DNA of 64,000 nucleotides. It comes from Allobosea sp. OK403. Lineage in GTDB: Bacteria; Pseudomonadota; Alphaproteobacteria; Rhizobiales; Beijerinckiaceae. The position numbers and the translations under genes are program-made. The notes under the pieces were generated by a model. The model ran no database searches, was not told the DNA's origin, and saw nothing but the letters and a program-made list of their open reading frames with translations. The DNA is taken from assembly GCF_900113835.1 (NCBI RefSeq), contig NZ_FOQV01000002.1:1-64000 (forward strand), in the 5' to 3' direction. The stretch's first letter is position 1, and each line of letters begins with the position of its first letter. This document shows positions 45,607 to 56,035 of this stretch, one piece after another.

Positions 45607-46968
45607 TCATCGAAAGATGTGGCTGGCATAGAGCGCAACGCCGAAGCAGAACAGCGCGATCCCGAGCAGGATCCAGCTCGCGCCGGTCGGGTTCTCCAGC
45701 GCGGCCTGGGAGGGGTTTGCGGGGTCGTAATGCACCTCGACCTCAGCCCCGGCCGGATAGCGGTCGGCGACCTTCTCCGCGCTGCCTTGCGAGCCCGACA
45801 TCTGCATGCCGAGCGCGATCTGGCGGCTGCTGAAGCTGTGGCCGCGAACCTGATAGCTGAATTCGACGACCGGCGCATAGCTCGTACGGGCCCGGCCGTC
45901 TTCCGTGCTCCTGCGCTGCTCGACGCGGCTCACGGTGACGCGGCCCGGCACGACCGGCCAGGCATTGGCGCGGGCGAGATAGCGGCGATAGGCGAGGAAG
46001 AACAGCAGCGCCGCGCAGCCGAAGCAGAAGGCGAACAGCATCACCGGCACCTCGGCCTGCGGCAGGCTCGCCTGCAGTGTTTCCGCCCCTTGCGTGAGTG
46101 CCCAGTATCCACCCGCGCCCAGCAAAGCCAGCACCAGGAGAACCGCGCCGCAGCCCTTGACCGCGCCCTTGGGCGCATCCCGTTCCAGCACGCAGCTCTC
46201 GGGATCGGCGGGGTCGTAATATACCGTCACCGCCGCGCCGACCGGGTAGCGCGCCAGCGCCTCCTCGGCAAAGGGCCCGCTGATGTCGCCGATGCTGATC
46301 CGGCTGCCCTGATAGCTCCGTCCGCCGACCGAGAAGCTGTAAGCGACGGCGGGAATGTTGACGATGGTGGCGTCATCGCCCACCCCGGAGCGGCGGGTCG
46401 CCATGCGCGAGCTCGTGATGCGCCCCTGCGCCGGCAGCCAGCTCTTGGCCCGGCGCAGCTGGATCGCCTTGTGGGCGACCATCGCGATGATCATGACCAC
46501 GACCGGAAGGGCGATCAGCCCGATCGTGCCCAGCGTCGTATTGGGGACCGGCAGCGTCTCCAGCCAGCTATCGGGCAGATTGGTGACCAGGAAGATCAGC
46601 GCGATCGAGGCGATGACAGCTGCGATCGCCCAGACCGGCGGCTCGCCCGCCGCCTCGGCCGCTTTCCGCGGCGACAATTGGCGCAGCCAGGACCGGTCGC
46701 GGCGCCAACCGACCTCGCCACGCAGGGCCGCCAGCAGAATCGCCTTCAATGTCGCGGCATCGACCGGATCGGGGGCGGTGAAGCGATTCTGGCCGTCATG
46801 ATAGGTCAGCCGGAACGAGCCGTCACCGTTCAGGAAGGCTTCGACATCGCCGTCATCGTCGCCGAGATTGACGAACCAGCCGGACTCGCCGCCATGCCCG
46901 TCGATGGCGGCGGTGATGTCGGCAGGCTTCGGCGCCTCGATAATGCGGCCGTTGAGTTCCAGCTCCAT
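45607..46968 (-). CDS. DUF3592 membrane protein, two domains
   Basis: A 453-residue protein. Residues 1-100 are soluble and acidic (GWFVNLGDDDGDVEAFLNGDGSF), unlike the rest. Four hydrophobic helices follow near 112-132, 145-168, 270-290 and 305-325, with a last one near 430-450. Between them lie two DUF3592 beta domains, each ending with a YPVGAAVTVYYDPADPESC- or YPAGAEVEVHYDPANPSQA-type segment. Function of DUF3592 is unknown. It sits inside the ABC transporter gene set, 67 bases after the permease stop, so it may be co-transcribed. Confidence 0.8.
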   Translation of the reverse strand: MELELNGRIIEAPKPADITAAIDGHGGESGWFVNLGDDDGDVEAFLNGDGSFRLTYHDGQNRFTAPDPVDAATLKAILLAALRGEVGWRRDRSWLRQLSPRKAAEAAGEPPVWAIAAVIASIALIFLVTNLPDSWLETLPVPNTTLGTIGLIALPVVVMIIAMVAHKAIQLRRAKSWLPAQGRITSSRMATRRSGVGDDATIVNIPAVAYSFSVGGRSYQGSRISIGDISGPFAEEALARYPVGAAVTVYYDPADPESCVLERDAPKGAVKGCGAVLLVLALLGAGGYWALTQGAETLQASLPQAEVPVMLFAFCFGCAALLFFLAYRRYLARANAWPVVPGRVTVSRVEQRRSTEDGRARTSYAPVVEFSYQVRGHSFSSRQIALGMQMSGSQGSAEKVADRYPAGAEVEVHYDPANPSQAALENPTGASWILLGIALFCFGVALYASHIFR

Positions 46969-47035
46969 GGCAGGCCTCCGCCATCGCGGAGACGAGCATG
47001 AGCCCGCGATCGCCGGCGATCAAGCGAAGATGACC

Positions 47036-47827
47036 TTACGTCGTCGTGGTCGAACTCTGCCCTGGCCGCCAGACCAGCAACCGCTTCTCGACCAGCGTCA
47101 CCAGCGCATCGATCGCGATCACGAAGATCGCCAGGATCAGCATGCCGGAGAACACCCCGGTGACGTCGAAGACGCTCTCGGCCTCGTGGATCTTGTAGCC
47201 CAAGCCCGCCGAGGAGCCGAGATATTCACCGACCACCGCGCCGACCAGAGCAAAGCCCACCGAAGTGTGCAGCGAGGAGAACATCCAGGTCAGCGCAGAA
47301 GGCCAATAGACATGGCGGAAGAGCTGGCGTTCGTTCATGCCGAGCATGCGGGCGTTCGCCAGCACGGTCGGCGAAACCTCGCGCACGCCTTGGTAGACGT
47401 TGAAGAAGACGATGAAGAAGACCAGCGTGAAGCCGAGCGCCACCTTCGACCAGATGCCGAGCCCGAACCAGAGCGCGAAGATCGGCGCCAGCACGACACG
47501 CGGCAAGGCGTTCGCCGCCTTGATATAGGGGTCGAAGACCGCAGCCAGCAATTCCTGCCGTGCGAAGGTGAAGCCGAAGAAGATGCCTGCGGCCGAGCCG
47601 ATGACGAAAGCGAGCACGGTCTCGGTCAGCGTGATGCCGAGATGCCAGTAGATGTCGGGCCCGATCAGCTGGTTGAAGGTCCGCCCCAGCACGGCAGCGG
47701 GCGTCGAGAAGAAGAACTGGATCGTCTTGACCTCACCGAACAGCGGATAGGCGGTGACGACGTGCCAGATCAGCAGGAAGACGACCATGACCAGCGCCTG
47801 CAGACCGAGAAGCTTGGCGCGGTTCAT
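47036..47827 (-). CDS. ABC transporter permease (NitT/TauT type)
   Basis: Inner-membrane channel subunit, 263 residues with about six helices. The ATPase-contact loop is visible as ANARMLGMNERQLFRHVYWPSA, together with LPRVVLAPIFALWFGLG and the VGAVVGEYLGSSAGLGY motif of the SsuC/TauC family. Its start overlaps the stop of the ATPase gene by four bases, so the two are translationally coupled. The substrate-binding subunit lies further downstream. Confidence 0.92.
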   Translation of the reverse strand: MNRAKLLGLQALVMVVFLLIWHVVTAYPLFGEVKTIQFFFSTPAAVLGRTFNQLIGPDIYWHLGITLTETVLAFVIGSAAGIFFGFTFARQELLAAVFDPYIKAANALPRVVLAPIFALWFGLGIWSKVALGFTLVFFIVFFNVYQGVREVSPTVLANARMLGMNERQLFRHVYWPSALTWMFSSLHTSVGFALVGAVVGEYLGSSAGLGYKIHEAESVFDVTGVFSGMLILAIFVIAIDALVTLVEKRLLVWRPGQSSTTTT

Positions 47828-48744
47828 GGCGCGTCTCCCTCGACCAGCTCGCGACCGTCGCCCATCGCATAGGCCTTCTGAACCTCGACTCTGAGCGAGG
47901 CCCAGATGTCGCGATGGATCTCGTGGAAGGCTTTTTCCAGCCGGATCTCGGCGATGTCGCGCGGGCGCGGCAGCGGCACGCGGTAATCGGCAACGATGCC
48001 GGCGGCGGGCCCTGCCGACATCACGACGACGCGGTCGGAGAGCGAGATCGCCTCCTCCAGATCATGCGTCACGAAGATCAGCGCCTTGCGGTCCTTCGAC
48101 CAGAGATCGAGCAGGAGATTGCCCATGATCTGTCGGGTCTGCGCATCGAGCGGGCCGAAAGGCTCGTCCATCAGCAGGATTTCCGGGTTGCGGATCAACA
48201 TCTGCGCGAGGCTGACGCGCTTGCGCTGGCCGCCTGAAAGCATATGCGGATAGCGATCGACAAAGGCGCGCAAGCCCACCCTGCCAAGCCATTCGCGTGC
48301 CCGGGCGTCGGCCTGCGCATCGGAAACGCCCATCGGCTCCAGCGCGACCTTGACGTTGTCGAGCGCCGTCTTCCACGGCATCAGCGCATCGGCCTGGAAG
48401 AGATAGCCGGCCCGCCGGTTCAGGCCCGAGAGCGGCTTGCCGAAGATGCCGACCGTGCCGGCCGAGGGCACGAGCAGACCTGCCGCCGCGTTGAGCAAGG
48501 TTGACTTGCCGCAGCCGGTTGGCCCCACGACCGAGACGAACTCGCCCGCGGCAACCGAGAGGTTGATCCCGGTGACCGCCTTGTAGCGCTTGCCGCCATC
48601 GATGTGGAAGGTGATGTCGAGCCCGCTGAGGGCGACCGCAGGCGACATCTCGCCTGCTCCCGCATCGTGCTGCGGGGGGTGGTGCAACTCCATGAAATCC
48701 GTTTCCCCGTCGGCCTGGCGCATCGATCCGCGCTCGCCGCTCAT
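47824..48744 (-). CDS. ABC transporter ATP-binding protein (NitT/TauT type)
   Basis: Energises the importer. Motifs: Walker A VGPTGCGKSTLL, Q-loop GYLFQADALMPWKT, signature MLSGGQRKRVSLAQ, Walker B ILLMDEPFGPLD and switch VTHDLEEAI. ATG 48744 gives 306 residues; an in-frame ATG at 48693 or 48648 would also leave a complete domain. The first ~30 residues are polar and variable. First gene of the transporter set on the minus strand, divergent from the DedA gene, with 154 bases between the starts. Confidence 0.92.
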   Translation of the reverse strand: MSGERGSMRQADGETDFMELHHPPQHDAGAGEMSPAVALSGLDITFHIDGGKRYKAVTGINLSVAAGEFVSVVGPTGCGKSTLLNAAAGLLVPSAGTVGIFGKPLSGLNRRAGYLFQADALMPWKTALDNVKVALEPMGVSDAQADARAREWLGRVGLRAFVDRYPHMLSGGQRKRVSLAQMLIRNPEILLMDEPFGPLDAQTRQIMGNLLLDLWSKDRKALIFVTHDLEEAISLSDRVVVMSAGPAAGIVADYRVPLPRPRDIAEIRLEKAFHEIHRDIWASLRVEVQKAYAMGDGRELVEGDAP

Positions 48745-48898
48745 GCCTTGATCTTTGCAGCCGAGATTATGCGATCCCCCGGCGAAGGCAAAGCCGTCCT
48801 TCGGCGAAGGAAGCTGGCATTCGCGCAAAGCCTGCGGTTGCATAACCTTGTGGCGGACGCGATAAGCCGATGCCCCCGCCGGAAAGATCACGCTCGCC

Positions 48899-49423
48899 AT
48901 GGCCCAACTCGAACTCTGGATGCAAACGCTCGTCGAGTTCATGCGGGCCCATCAGGAATGGGCGATCCCGATCGTCTTCCTGGTCGCATTCTGCGAATGC
49001 GTCGCGATCCTGTCCTGGCTCGTGCCGGCAACGGTGTTCTTCACCGCCTTTGGAGCCGCCGCCGGCGCCTCGGGCCTCAACCTGGTCCCACTCGCCATTG
49101 CGGCGTCGGTCGGCGCCGGCTGCGGCTTCTGGATCTCCTATTGGGCGGGCCTCGTGCTCGGCCCCCGCGTCGACCATCATTGGCCGTTCAACAAGAACCC
49201 CGAGCTTTTGGCGCGCGGCCATGCCTTCTTCGAGAAATGGGGTGTCGCCAGCATCCTGATCGGCCATTTTTTCGGGCCGCTGCGCGCCGTCATCGCGATC
49301 GTCGCCGGCATCGTGCAGATGCCGTTCTGGCCTTTCCAGATCGCCAACTGGGTCGCCTCGACCGCCTGGGGTTTTGCGCTGCTTTACGGAGCCGGGCGCC
49401 TCGCTGAATTCATGACGAAATAG
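48899..49423 (+). CDS. DedA-family membrane protein
   Basis: Polytopic membrane protein of 174 residues in the DedA/VTT group, some members of which move lipid carriers across the membrane. Visible features are VPATVFFTAFGAAAGASGL near the N-terminus, the SVGAGCGFWISYWAGLVLG helix pair and FFEKWGVASILIGHFFGPLRAVIAIVAGI (re-entrant region with the conserved Arg). GGAAAGATC precedes the ATG. It is shorter than many DedA proteins but keeps the core. Followed by a ComEA-like gene. Confidence 0.88.
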   Translation: MAQLELWMQTLVEFMRAHQEWAIPIVFLVAFCECVAILSWLVPATVFFTAFGAAAGASGLNLVPLAIAASVGAGCGFWISYWAGLVLGPRVDHHWPFNKNPELLARGHAFFEKWGVASILIGHFFGPLRAVIAIVAGIVQMPFWPFQIANWVASTAWGFALLYGAGRLAEFMTK

Positions 49424-49681
49424 CGCGGGCCGCGACAAGCAAGCGCCGGTTTCCCGCGATCGGAAACCCGCTCCCGAAACACTGCAATTGGCTGAATGCG
49501 CCATTCAGCGCGGGTTCACGCCGCCAGGCGCGATATGGCGTCGTCACGTCGGCACCCCGCCATCGAGCGGTTCGACACTGCCGTGACACGCTGGACCGGC
49601 CTCAAGCCGGCGGCGTCGTCTGGCGAAGGGCCCGGCCTCCGTCAGATGCGACAATCCGGGCCGAACACTGAGGTCCATGAC

Positions 49682-50056
49682 ATGACGATCTCCCGTTTCC
49701 TGATCCCCCTCGCCGCGCTCGCTCTGACCGCCAGCCAGGGCTTCGCCCAGACAGCAACGCAGCCCGCAACACCTGCAAAGCCAACCGCTCCGGTCACCGC
49801 CCCGGCTGCTCCCGCGGTTCAGCCCGCCAAGCCGGCCGCCCCGACAGCGGCGCAGCCCGCCCAGGCCAAGAAGATCAACATCAATACGGCGACCGCCGCC
49901 GAGCTCGACACGCTGAAGGGCATTGGCGAGGCACGCTCCAAGAAGATCATCGAGGAGCGCGCCAAGGCGAAGTTCAAGGACTTCGCCGATCTGGTGAAGC
50001 GCAACGTGCTGCCCTCCAATGTCGAAGCCGAGATCAAGGACAAGATCACCTTCTGA
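49682..50056 (+). CDS. ComEA-like helix-hairpin-helix protein
   Basis: Exported DNA-binding protein of 124 residues. A signal peptide (MTISRFLIPLAALALTASQG, cleavage near GFAQT) is followed by a 40-residue Ala/Pro linker (PAKPTAPVTAPAAPAVQPAK) and a helix-hairpin-helix domain: KININTATAAELDTLKGIGE..ARSKKIIEERAKAKF..DFADLVKR. This is the arrangement of periplasmic ComEA, which holds incoming DNA during uptake. No other competence gene adjoins it. GAGG precedes ATG 49682. A terminator follows. Confidence 0.85.
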   Translation: MTISRFLIPLAALALTASQGFAQTATQPATPAKPTAPVTAPAAPAVQPAKPAAPTAAQPAQAKKININTATAAELDTLKGIGEARSKKIIEERAKAKFKDFADLVKRNVLPSNVEAEIKDKITF

Positions 50057-50091
50057 ACCGGCCCGCGCCGGTTCGGCAGCGAGACGAAGCG

Positions 50092-50121
50092 AGGCCCGGC
50101 GGAACACCGCCGGGCCTTTTC
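50092..50121 (+). terminator. Rho-independent terminator after the ComEA-like gene
   Basis: AGGCCCGGCGG (50092-50102) pairs exactly with 50107-50117 around AACA, and the stem is followed by TTTTCG on the plus strand. It starts 35 bases after the stop codon. Confidence 0.85.
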
Positions 50122-50139
50122 GCTGTCGGGATAAGTCGG

Positions 50140-50244
50140 TCAGCCGCGGATCAGGCCAGCGATGACCGCCGCCATCAGCCCGAAGCACAGCCCCAGCACG
50201 ATGCGCGTGAGGGTCTGCGAGTCGAGCAGTTTCAGAACCGTCAT
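50140..50244 (-). CDS. Tiny single-helix membrane protein (34 residues)
   Basis: A 34-codon frame starting MTVLKLLDSQTLTRIV and ending AVIAGLIRG, with a hydrophobic helix at residues 15-31. The ribosome-binding site is very strong (GAGGAGGG, four bases before the ATG), the main support for a real gene. A family is not recognised. It belongs to a run of three minus-strand genes for very small membrane proteins (50140-50778). Confidence 0.6.
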   Translation of the reverse strand: MTVLKLLDSQTLTRIVLGLCFGLMAAVIAGLIRG

Positions 50245-50318
50245 GTCGCCCTCCTCTGTCATGTCGAAATTCTTCATGTCGAAATTCTTGGCCCCTCGAA
50301 GGCCGTGAGCCTTACGGC

Positions 50319-50546
50319 TCAGCTCGGAAACGCTCCGACGAGAATGCCTGCGATGGCGCTCAGGATCAGGGCAACGGCGAGCACTAACAGGACAGGCTTG
50401 CCGAGGAACCCTTGACGCGCCTCGACGGGCGTCTCGATCGCGGGATCGGCATCGGAATGATCGTCGGCCCGCATCGGTGGAATTCGGCCACCATCCTGCA
50501 GCTCTTCGGATTGCGCCTTGGTGCGTTCCTCTGTCGCGGTCGTCAT
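50319..50546 (-). CDS. Small C-tail-anchored membrane protein, unknown
   Basis: A 75-residue protein with a polar, acidic first half (TATEERTKAQSEELQDGG, DDHSDADPAIETP) and one hydrophobic helix at residues 50-72 (KPVLLVLAVALILSAIAG). The ATG at 50546 is preceded by AGGAG. Architecture matches its neighbour at 50587: a charged cytoplasmic head followed by one membrane helix at the end. Function unknown. Confidence 0.6.
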   Translation of the reverse strand: MTTATEERTKAQSEELQDGGRIPPMRADDHSDADPAIETPVEARQGFLGKPVLLVLAVALILSAIAGILVGAFPS

Positions 50547-50586
50547 CTCTCGTCTCCTTCTCCCCAGCCGCGATTGCCCTAACGGA

Positions 50587-50778
50587 TCAATCAGGCAGCA
50601 GGCCGACGAAGGTGTTGGCGAGCAGTGCGACTACGAGGCCGCCAAGAAGCGCGATCAGCAATGGCCAATTCGGACCGCCCTCCTGCTGAAGGACATCGCC
50701 AGGGTCGGCCTCGGTCTCGCGCGCCTGCCGGTCGCGCTCGCGGATGGTCCGTTCGCTGGAATCCCGTTCCCGTGCCAT
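50587..50778 (-). CDS. Small C-tail-anchored membrane protein, unknown
   Basis: A 63-residue protein. The first 30 residues are highly charged (MARERDSSERTIRERDRQAR) and probably helical; the last part is one membrane helix (NWPLLIALLGGLVVALLANT). ATG 50778 is chosen; an in-frame ATG 30 bases upstream is also possible. It is the first of three small membrane-protein genes and lies after the ilvC terminator. Function unknown. Confidence 0.55.
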   Translation of the reverse strand: MARERDSSERTIRERDRQARETEADPGDVLQQEGGPNWPLLIALLGGLVVALLANTFVGLLPD

Positions 50779-50865
50779 GCCCGTGCCCCGGTTGATCCTG
50801 CTAGCCATAGAAACGCACCAAGCGCGCCTCGGTTCCGCCCGATATTGCAAACCGCGCTCCGGAAC

Positions 50866-50896
50866 GAAAAAGGCGGACGCATCGCTGCGCCCGCCT
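50866..50896 (-). terminator. Rho-independent terminator downstream of ilvC
   Basis: AGGCGGACGCA (50871-50881) pairs with TGCGCCCGCCT (50886-50896), one G-U pair, loop of four. On the minus strand the stem is followed by TTTTTCG. It lies about 190 bases after the ilvC stop codon. Confidence 0.8.
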
Positions 50897-51002
50897 CCTT
50901 CGGAAATCAGGACTATCTTAACCTTACCAAGACCTTCCACTGAGAAGCGGAATCAAACCGACAAGACGTTGAATCAGCATGTCAGCGAGCTGGCAGGCGC
51001 CA

Positions 51003-52787
<1,785 letters not shown>

Positions 52788-52807
52788 GAAAGGAGCCGCG
52801 ATTGCGT

Positions 52808-52822
52808 ACCGTACGTTACGGT
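52808..52822. promoter_or_regulatory. Candidate TetR operator
   Basis: ACCGTA (52808-52813) and TACGGT (52817-52822) are exact inverted half-sites around CGT. It lies between the divergent tetR and DUF924 genes, 20 bases upstream of tetR. Size and symmetry fit TetR operators; binding is not shown. Confidence 0.55.
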
Positions 52823-52966
52823 TCTGCCGTCTACAGGAGCGGGCGCGGCGATGCAAGCGGCTTGGTTCACTGCCGCGGATTCTCCTTGGCCGCGCGCGGA
52901 ACCCGGGCTACCCGTCCCGCCAAGAGCCTTCGCCTGATCTCAAACGCTTTCGCCTGATTTTAGGAG

Positions 52967-53518
52967 ATGCCCGTGAACCTGCCCTCCGCAGCACAAATTG
53001 TCGCCTTCTGGCGCGAAGCCGGCCCGGACAAATGGTTCACCAAGGACGACGCCTTCGACGCCGAAATCCGCCGGCGCTTCCTGGCGACGCATGAGGCTGC
53101 GGCAGCCGGCAAGCTGACCGATTGGGAGGCGACGCCTGAAGGCGTCTACGCCTTGCTGATCCTGCTCGACCAGTTTCCGCGCAATCTTTTCCGCGGCAGC
53201 CCGCGCGCCTTCGCCACCGACGCCATGGCGCTCGGCATCGCCGAGCGCGCCGTCGCCAAGGGCTTCGACCGCGCCTTCGCACCGCCCGAGAGCCGCTTCA
53301 TCTACATGCCCTTCATGCATGCCGAGGATCTCGGACATCAGGAGCGCTGCATCGCACTCTGCACGGCCTCGGACGATCCCGACGGCGTGAAATTCGCCGA
53401 GATCCACTGCGACATCATCCGCGATTTCGGCCGCTTTCCGCATCGCAACCCGGTGCTGGGGCGGACGACCACCGAAGCCGAGCACGCATTCCTCAATGAA
53501 GGCGGCTTCAGCGGCTGA
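52967..53518 (+). CDS. DUF924-family protein
   Basis: A soluble all-helical protein of 183 residues. Signature parts are IVAFWREAGPDKWFTKDDAFD at the start, LILLDQFPRNLFRGSPRAFATD in the middle, and FIYMPFMHAEDLGHQER. The helical repeat resembles TPR folds. The family is widespread and its function is unknown. AGGAG lies before ATG 52967. It is divergent from tetR, sharing the region that contains the palindrome, so it may be under the same regulator. Confidence 0.88.
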   Translation: MPVNLPSAAQIVAFWREAGPDKWFTKDDAFDAEIRRRFLATHEAAAAGKLTDWEATPEGVYALLILLDQFPRNLFRGSPRAFATDAMALGIAERAVAKGFDRAFAPPESRFIYMPFMHAEDLGHQERCIALCTASDDPDGVKFAEIHCDIIRDFGRFPHRNPVLGRTTTEAEHAFLNEGGFSG

Positions 53519-53556
53519 AGCAGGCATGACACCAACCGCCGAGAACCAGGACGCGA

Positions 53557-54282
53557 TCAGGCTGCGGCGGCCTCGCGATGGGCCTGCGCCAATTCGGCCA
53601 GGCTCTTGAAGTGGAAGTTCACCTTCGGCTGGTGTTCAGGCAGCGGGGTCGCGCCGCTGCCGGACTTGCCGAAACGCCGGTCGATCCAGGCACAAGCCAG
53701 CCCCGCCTCCTTGGCCGGCACATGGTCATGGTAAAGGCTTTGCGCCGTATGCAGCACCGCGCTCGGACCGAGGCCCAGATCGGCCGCGAGATGTTCGAGC
53801 AGATAAGCGAAGTTGCGCGGATCAGGCTTATACGAGCCAACATCCTCGGCGGTGTAGATGCCGTCGAAGCTCACCCCTAGTTTCCTGTTGCTGGCGGCAA
53901 AGCTCTGGCGGTCGACATTCGACAGGATGACGAGCCGGTAGTGCCGCTTGAGGTAGGCGAGCGCTTCGGCGGAGTCCGGAAAGGCCGGCCAGTCCGGCAC
54001 GGACGCACCGAAGCGCTCATTCAGATCGGCATGAATGCGCACGCCGAGATCCTTGGCGAAGCGCGCATGAATCACGGAGAGCAGCGTGGAATAGCGTAGC
54101 GATGGCGTCGCTTGTTCCTGCTCGCTCTCATAGCGCCCGAAACGGGCGAGCGCCTCCTCGCGCCCCAGATCGAGCTGCCCGGCGCTCAACAGCGGCTGCA
54201 GCGCGTTCCAGATCCCGGTTTCCCAGTCGATCAGCGTCCCATAGCAATCGAATGTCAGAACCTTGAACTCGGTCAGCTTCAT
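53557..54282 (-). CDS. Haloacid-dehalogenase type II-like hydrolase
   Basis: HAD-superfamily enzyme of 241 residues. Motif I is LTFDCYGTLIDWE (nucleophile Asp), motif II is VILSNVDRQSF, and motif III/IV is GSYKPDPRNFAYLL with Lys, then CAWIDRR. The cap inserted after motif I is the helical type II kind, as in L-2-haloacid dehalogenases, though many relatives are phosphatases. It lies downstream of the AraC-type gene on the same strand, 108 bases away. The reaction cannot be decided from sequence. Confidence 0.87.
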   Translation of the reverse strand: MKLTEFKVLTFDCYGTLIDWETGIWNALQPLLSAGQLDLGREEALARFGRYESEQEQATPSLRYSTLLSVIHARFAKDLGVRIHADLNERFGASVPDWPAFPDSAEALAYLKRHYRLVILSNVDRQSFAASNRKLGVSFDGIYTAEDVGSYKPDPRNFAYLLEHLAADLGLGPSAVLHTAQSLYHDHVPAKEAGLACAWIDRRFGKSGSGATPLPEHQPKVNFHFKSLAELAQAHREAAAA

Positions 54283-54390
54283 CGAAAGGCCTCCTCATAC
54301 GGCATCATGAGGCTCGACCTTAGCGGGGCCCTGCAAGGCCGTGATGAGGCGAAACTCCGAACGAGTTAACCGAAACTGCGATCCTTAGGC

Positions 54391-55137
54391 TCAGTTCCCC
54401 GCCTGGTTGCGGCCGGCGGCACGGAATTCTGACGGCGTGAGGCCGAAGCGCCGCTTGAACTGCCGGTTGAAGGACGAGGCGTTCTGATAGCCCAGTCCGT
54501 AGGCGATCTCCGATATCGGCGTGGACGTGCCGACCAATGCATCGACGGCTCGCTCGAACAGCTGGCTGAGTTGCAATTGCTTCGGCGACTGGCCCGTTGT
54601 CGCTCGAAACAGGGCATGGAACTGGCTTTGGCCGAGGCCGGCCATCCGGGCCATCTCCGCCACGCTCTCCGTCGGCGCATCTCCAGCGACGCCAAGGACA
54701 CGGTGCTCGGACCGCGACCAGGGCCGAGGCCGCCGGCTCGGCTCGACGAGACGCAGCCCCGCCAGCGCCAGGCGGGCGGCATCATGAGCCCGGCACGCAC
54801 CGGCTTCGACCTCGGCGCCGAGTTGGCGGAACATCCGCCACAGCCAGGGCTCGATCCGCGTGAGCGAGGGGCTCGCATTGCACAGCAAAGTCGGCATCGC
54901 CTCGCCGGCGAACGCCGCCGTTTCGACGTCGAGGATGAGCATGCTGCAATCCGGGCTCGGCAGGAAATCGTGCTCACAGTCCTGCGGGACGATCGCGACG
55001 CAATTGCTCGAGACGATGCCGGACCGTCCCTCGATATCGAGCTTCATGGCGCCATGCATCGGCAGCAGGATCTGGCTGAAGTCGTGGCGATGGCGGTCGC
55101 CGCCGCAATAGCTTCGGATTTCGAGATGGACCGACAT
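54391..55137 (-). CDS. AraC-family transcriptional regulator
   Basis: Regulator of 248 residues. The N-terminal half is a cupin sensor domain (YCGGDRHRHDFSQILLPMHG, with His residues, then SSNCVAIVPQDCEHDFLPS). The C-terminal half is the double helix-turn-helix: SVAEMARMAGLGQSQFHALF and ISEIAYGLGYQNASSFNRQF, ending in the family consensus GLTPSEFRA. It is followed by the HAD hydrolase gene, a plausible target. The ligand is unknown. Confidence 0.9.
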   Translation of the reverse strand: MSVHLEIRSYCGGDRHRHDFSQILLPMHGAMKLDIEGRSGIVSSNCVAIVPQDCEHDFLPSPDCSMLILDVETAAFAGEAMPTLLCNASPSLTRIEPWLWRMFRQLGAEVEAGACRAHDAARLALAGLRLVEPSRRPRPWSRSEHRVLGVAGDAPTESVAEMARMAGLGQSQFHALFRATTGQSPKQLQLSQLFERAVDALVGTSTPISEIAYGLGYQNASSFNRQFKRRFGLTPSEFRAAGRNQAGN

Positions 55138-55235
55138 AGCGTCCCCATGCGCCCGGGATCATGCCGGCCCATTTGCCGCTAACCACCGCGAGCGATCAAG
55201 GGCAGACCGCTCCTCGCCGAAGTCCCGAACAACCT

Positions 55236-55454
55236 CTAGCCGCCCATCTGCTGGCTCGCGATCCGCTGCAGGAAGATCGCCGCGATCGTCAGGATGAAGC
55301 CGACCCACCACAGCGGCGAACGCAGGCTCTTACCGCTGCCGGGAGCCTCAGGCTCCGCCTTGCCGCTCATGCGCTGGATGATCGGCCAGGCGAAACAGGA
55401 GAAGCCCACGACGCCGAGGCCAAGGGCAACCATATTCAAGGTTTCGGGAGGCAT
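55236..55454 (-). CDS. Small two-helix membrane protein linked to ilvN
   Basis: A 72-residue protein with two hydrophobic helices (NMVALGLGVVGFSCFAWPII, residues 7-26, and PLWWVGFILTIAAIFLQRI, residues 48-66) and a basic/polar loop between them. Its ATG is two bases after the ilvN stop codon, so it is translated from the same transcript. I recognise no family. Its role next to acetolactate synthase is unknown. Confidence 0.6.
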   Translation of the reverse strand: MPPETLNMVALGLGVVGFSCFAWPIIQRMSGKAEPEAPGSGKSLRSPLWWVGFILTIAAIFLQRIASQQMGG

Positions 55455-55456
55455 CG

Positions 55457-55999
55457 TTACATCGCATCCGGGCCACGGCTCATCGCCGCGATGCCGGTGC
55501 GCGAGACCTCGGTCAGGCCGACCACCGTCATCAGCTTGATGAAGCGCTCGATCTCGTCGGTCGATCCTGTCAGTTCGAAGACGAAGGAGGTCAGCGAGGC
55601 GTCGATCGTGCGCGCGCCGAAGGCTGCAGCCAGGCGCATCGCCTCGACCCGGTGTTCGCCCTTGCCGACGACCTTGACCAGAGCGAGTTCGCGCTCCAGC
55701 GCCTCGCCCTGCAAGGTCAGGTCGACGACGCGATGGACGGGCACCAGCCGATCGAGATGCGCCTTGATCTGGTCGATGATGTGGGCCGTGCCCGACGTCA
55801 CCACCGTAATCCGCGAGATATGCTTGTCGTGCTCGGTCTCCGAGACCGTGAGGCTCTCGATGTTGTAGCCACGGCCCGAGAACAGGCCCGCGATACGGGC
55901 GAGCACGCCGGGCTCATTATCGACGATCACGGCGAGCGTGTGCCGGGCGGTGGGCTCGGTCTTGGGGGCGTTGGGGTAATGCGTGGCGGAGTTGGGCAT
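55457..55999 (-). CDS. ilvN: Acetolactate synthase small (regulatory) subunit
   Basis: Binds and activates the large subunit and makes it sensitive to valine. The 180-residue protein has an ACT domain at the start (TLAVIVDNEPGVLARIAGLF, with SGRGYNIESLTV) and a C-terminal domain including LVKVVGKGEHRVEAMRLAA. It is on the same strand as ilvB but separated from it by a racemase and a GST gene. About 36 bases separate it from the GST stop, so one long transcript is possible. Confidence 0.95.
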   Translation of the reverse strand: MPNSATHYPNAPKTEPTARHTLAVIVDNEPGVLARIAGLFSGRGYNIESLTVSETEHDKHISRITVVTSGTAHIIDQIKAHLDRLVPVHRVVDLTLQGEALERELALVKVVGKGEHRVEAMRLAAAFGARTIDASLTSFVFELTGSTDEIERFIKLMTVVGLTEVSRTGIAAMSRGPDAM

Positions 56000-56035
56000 C
56001 GGGCAACCTGTGAGCGTCGCGGAAGGAAACAGGGA

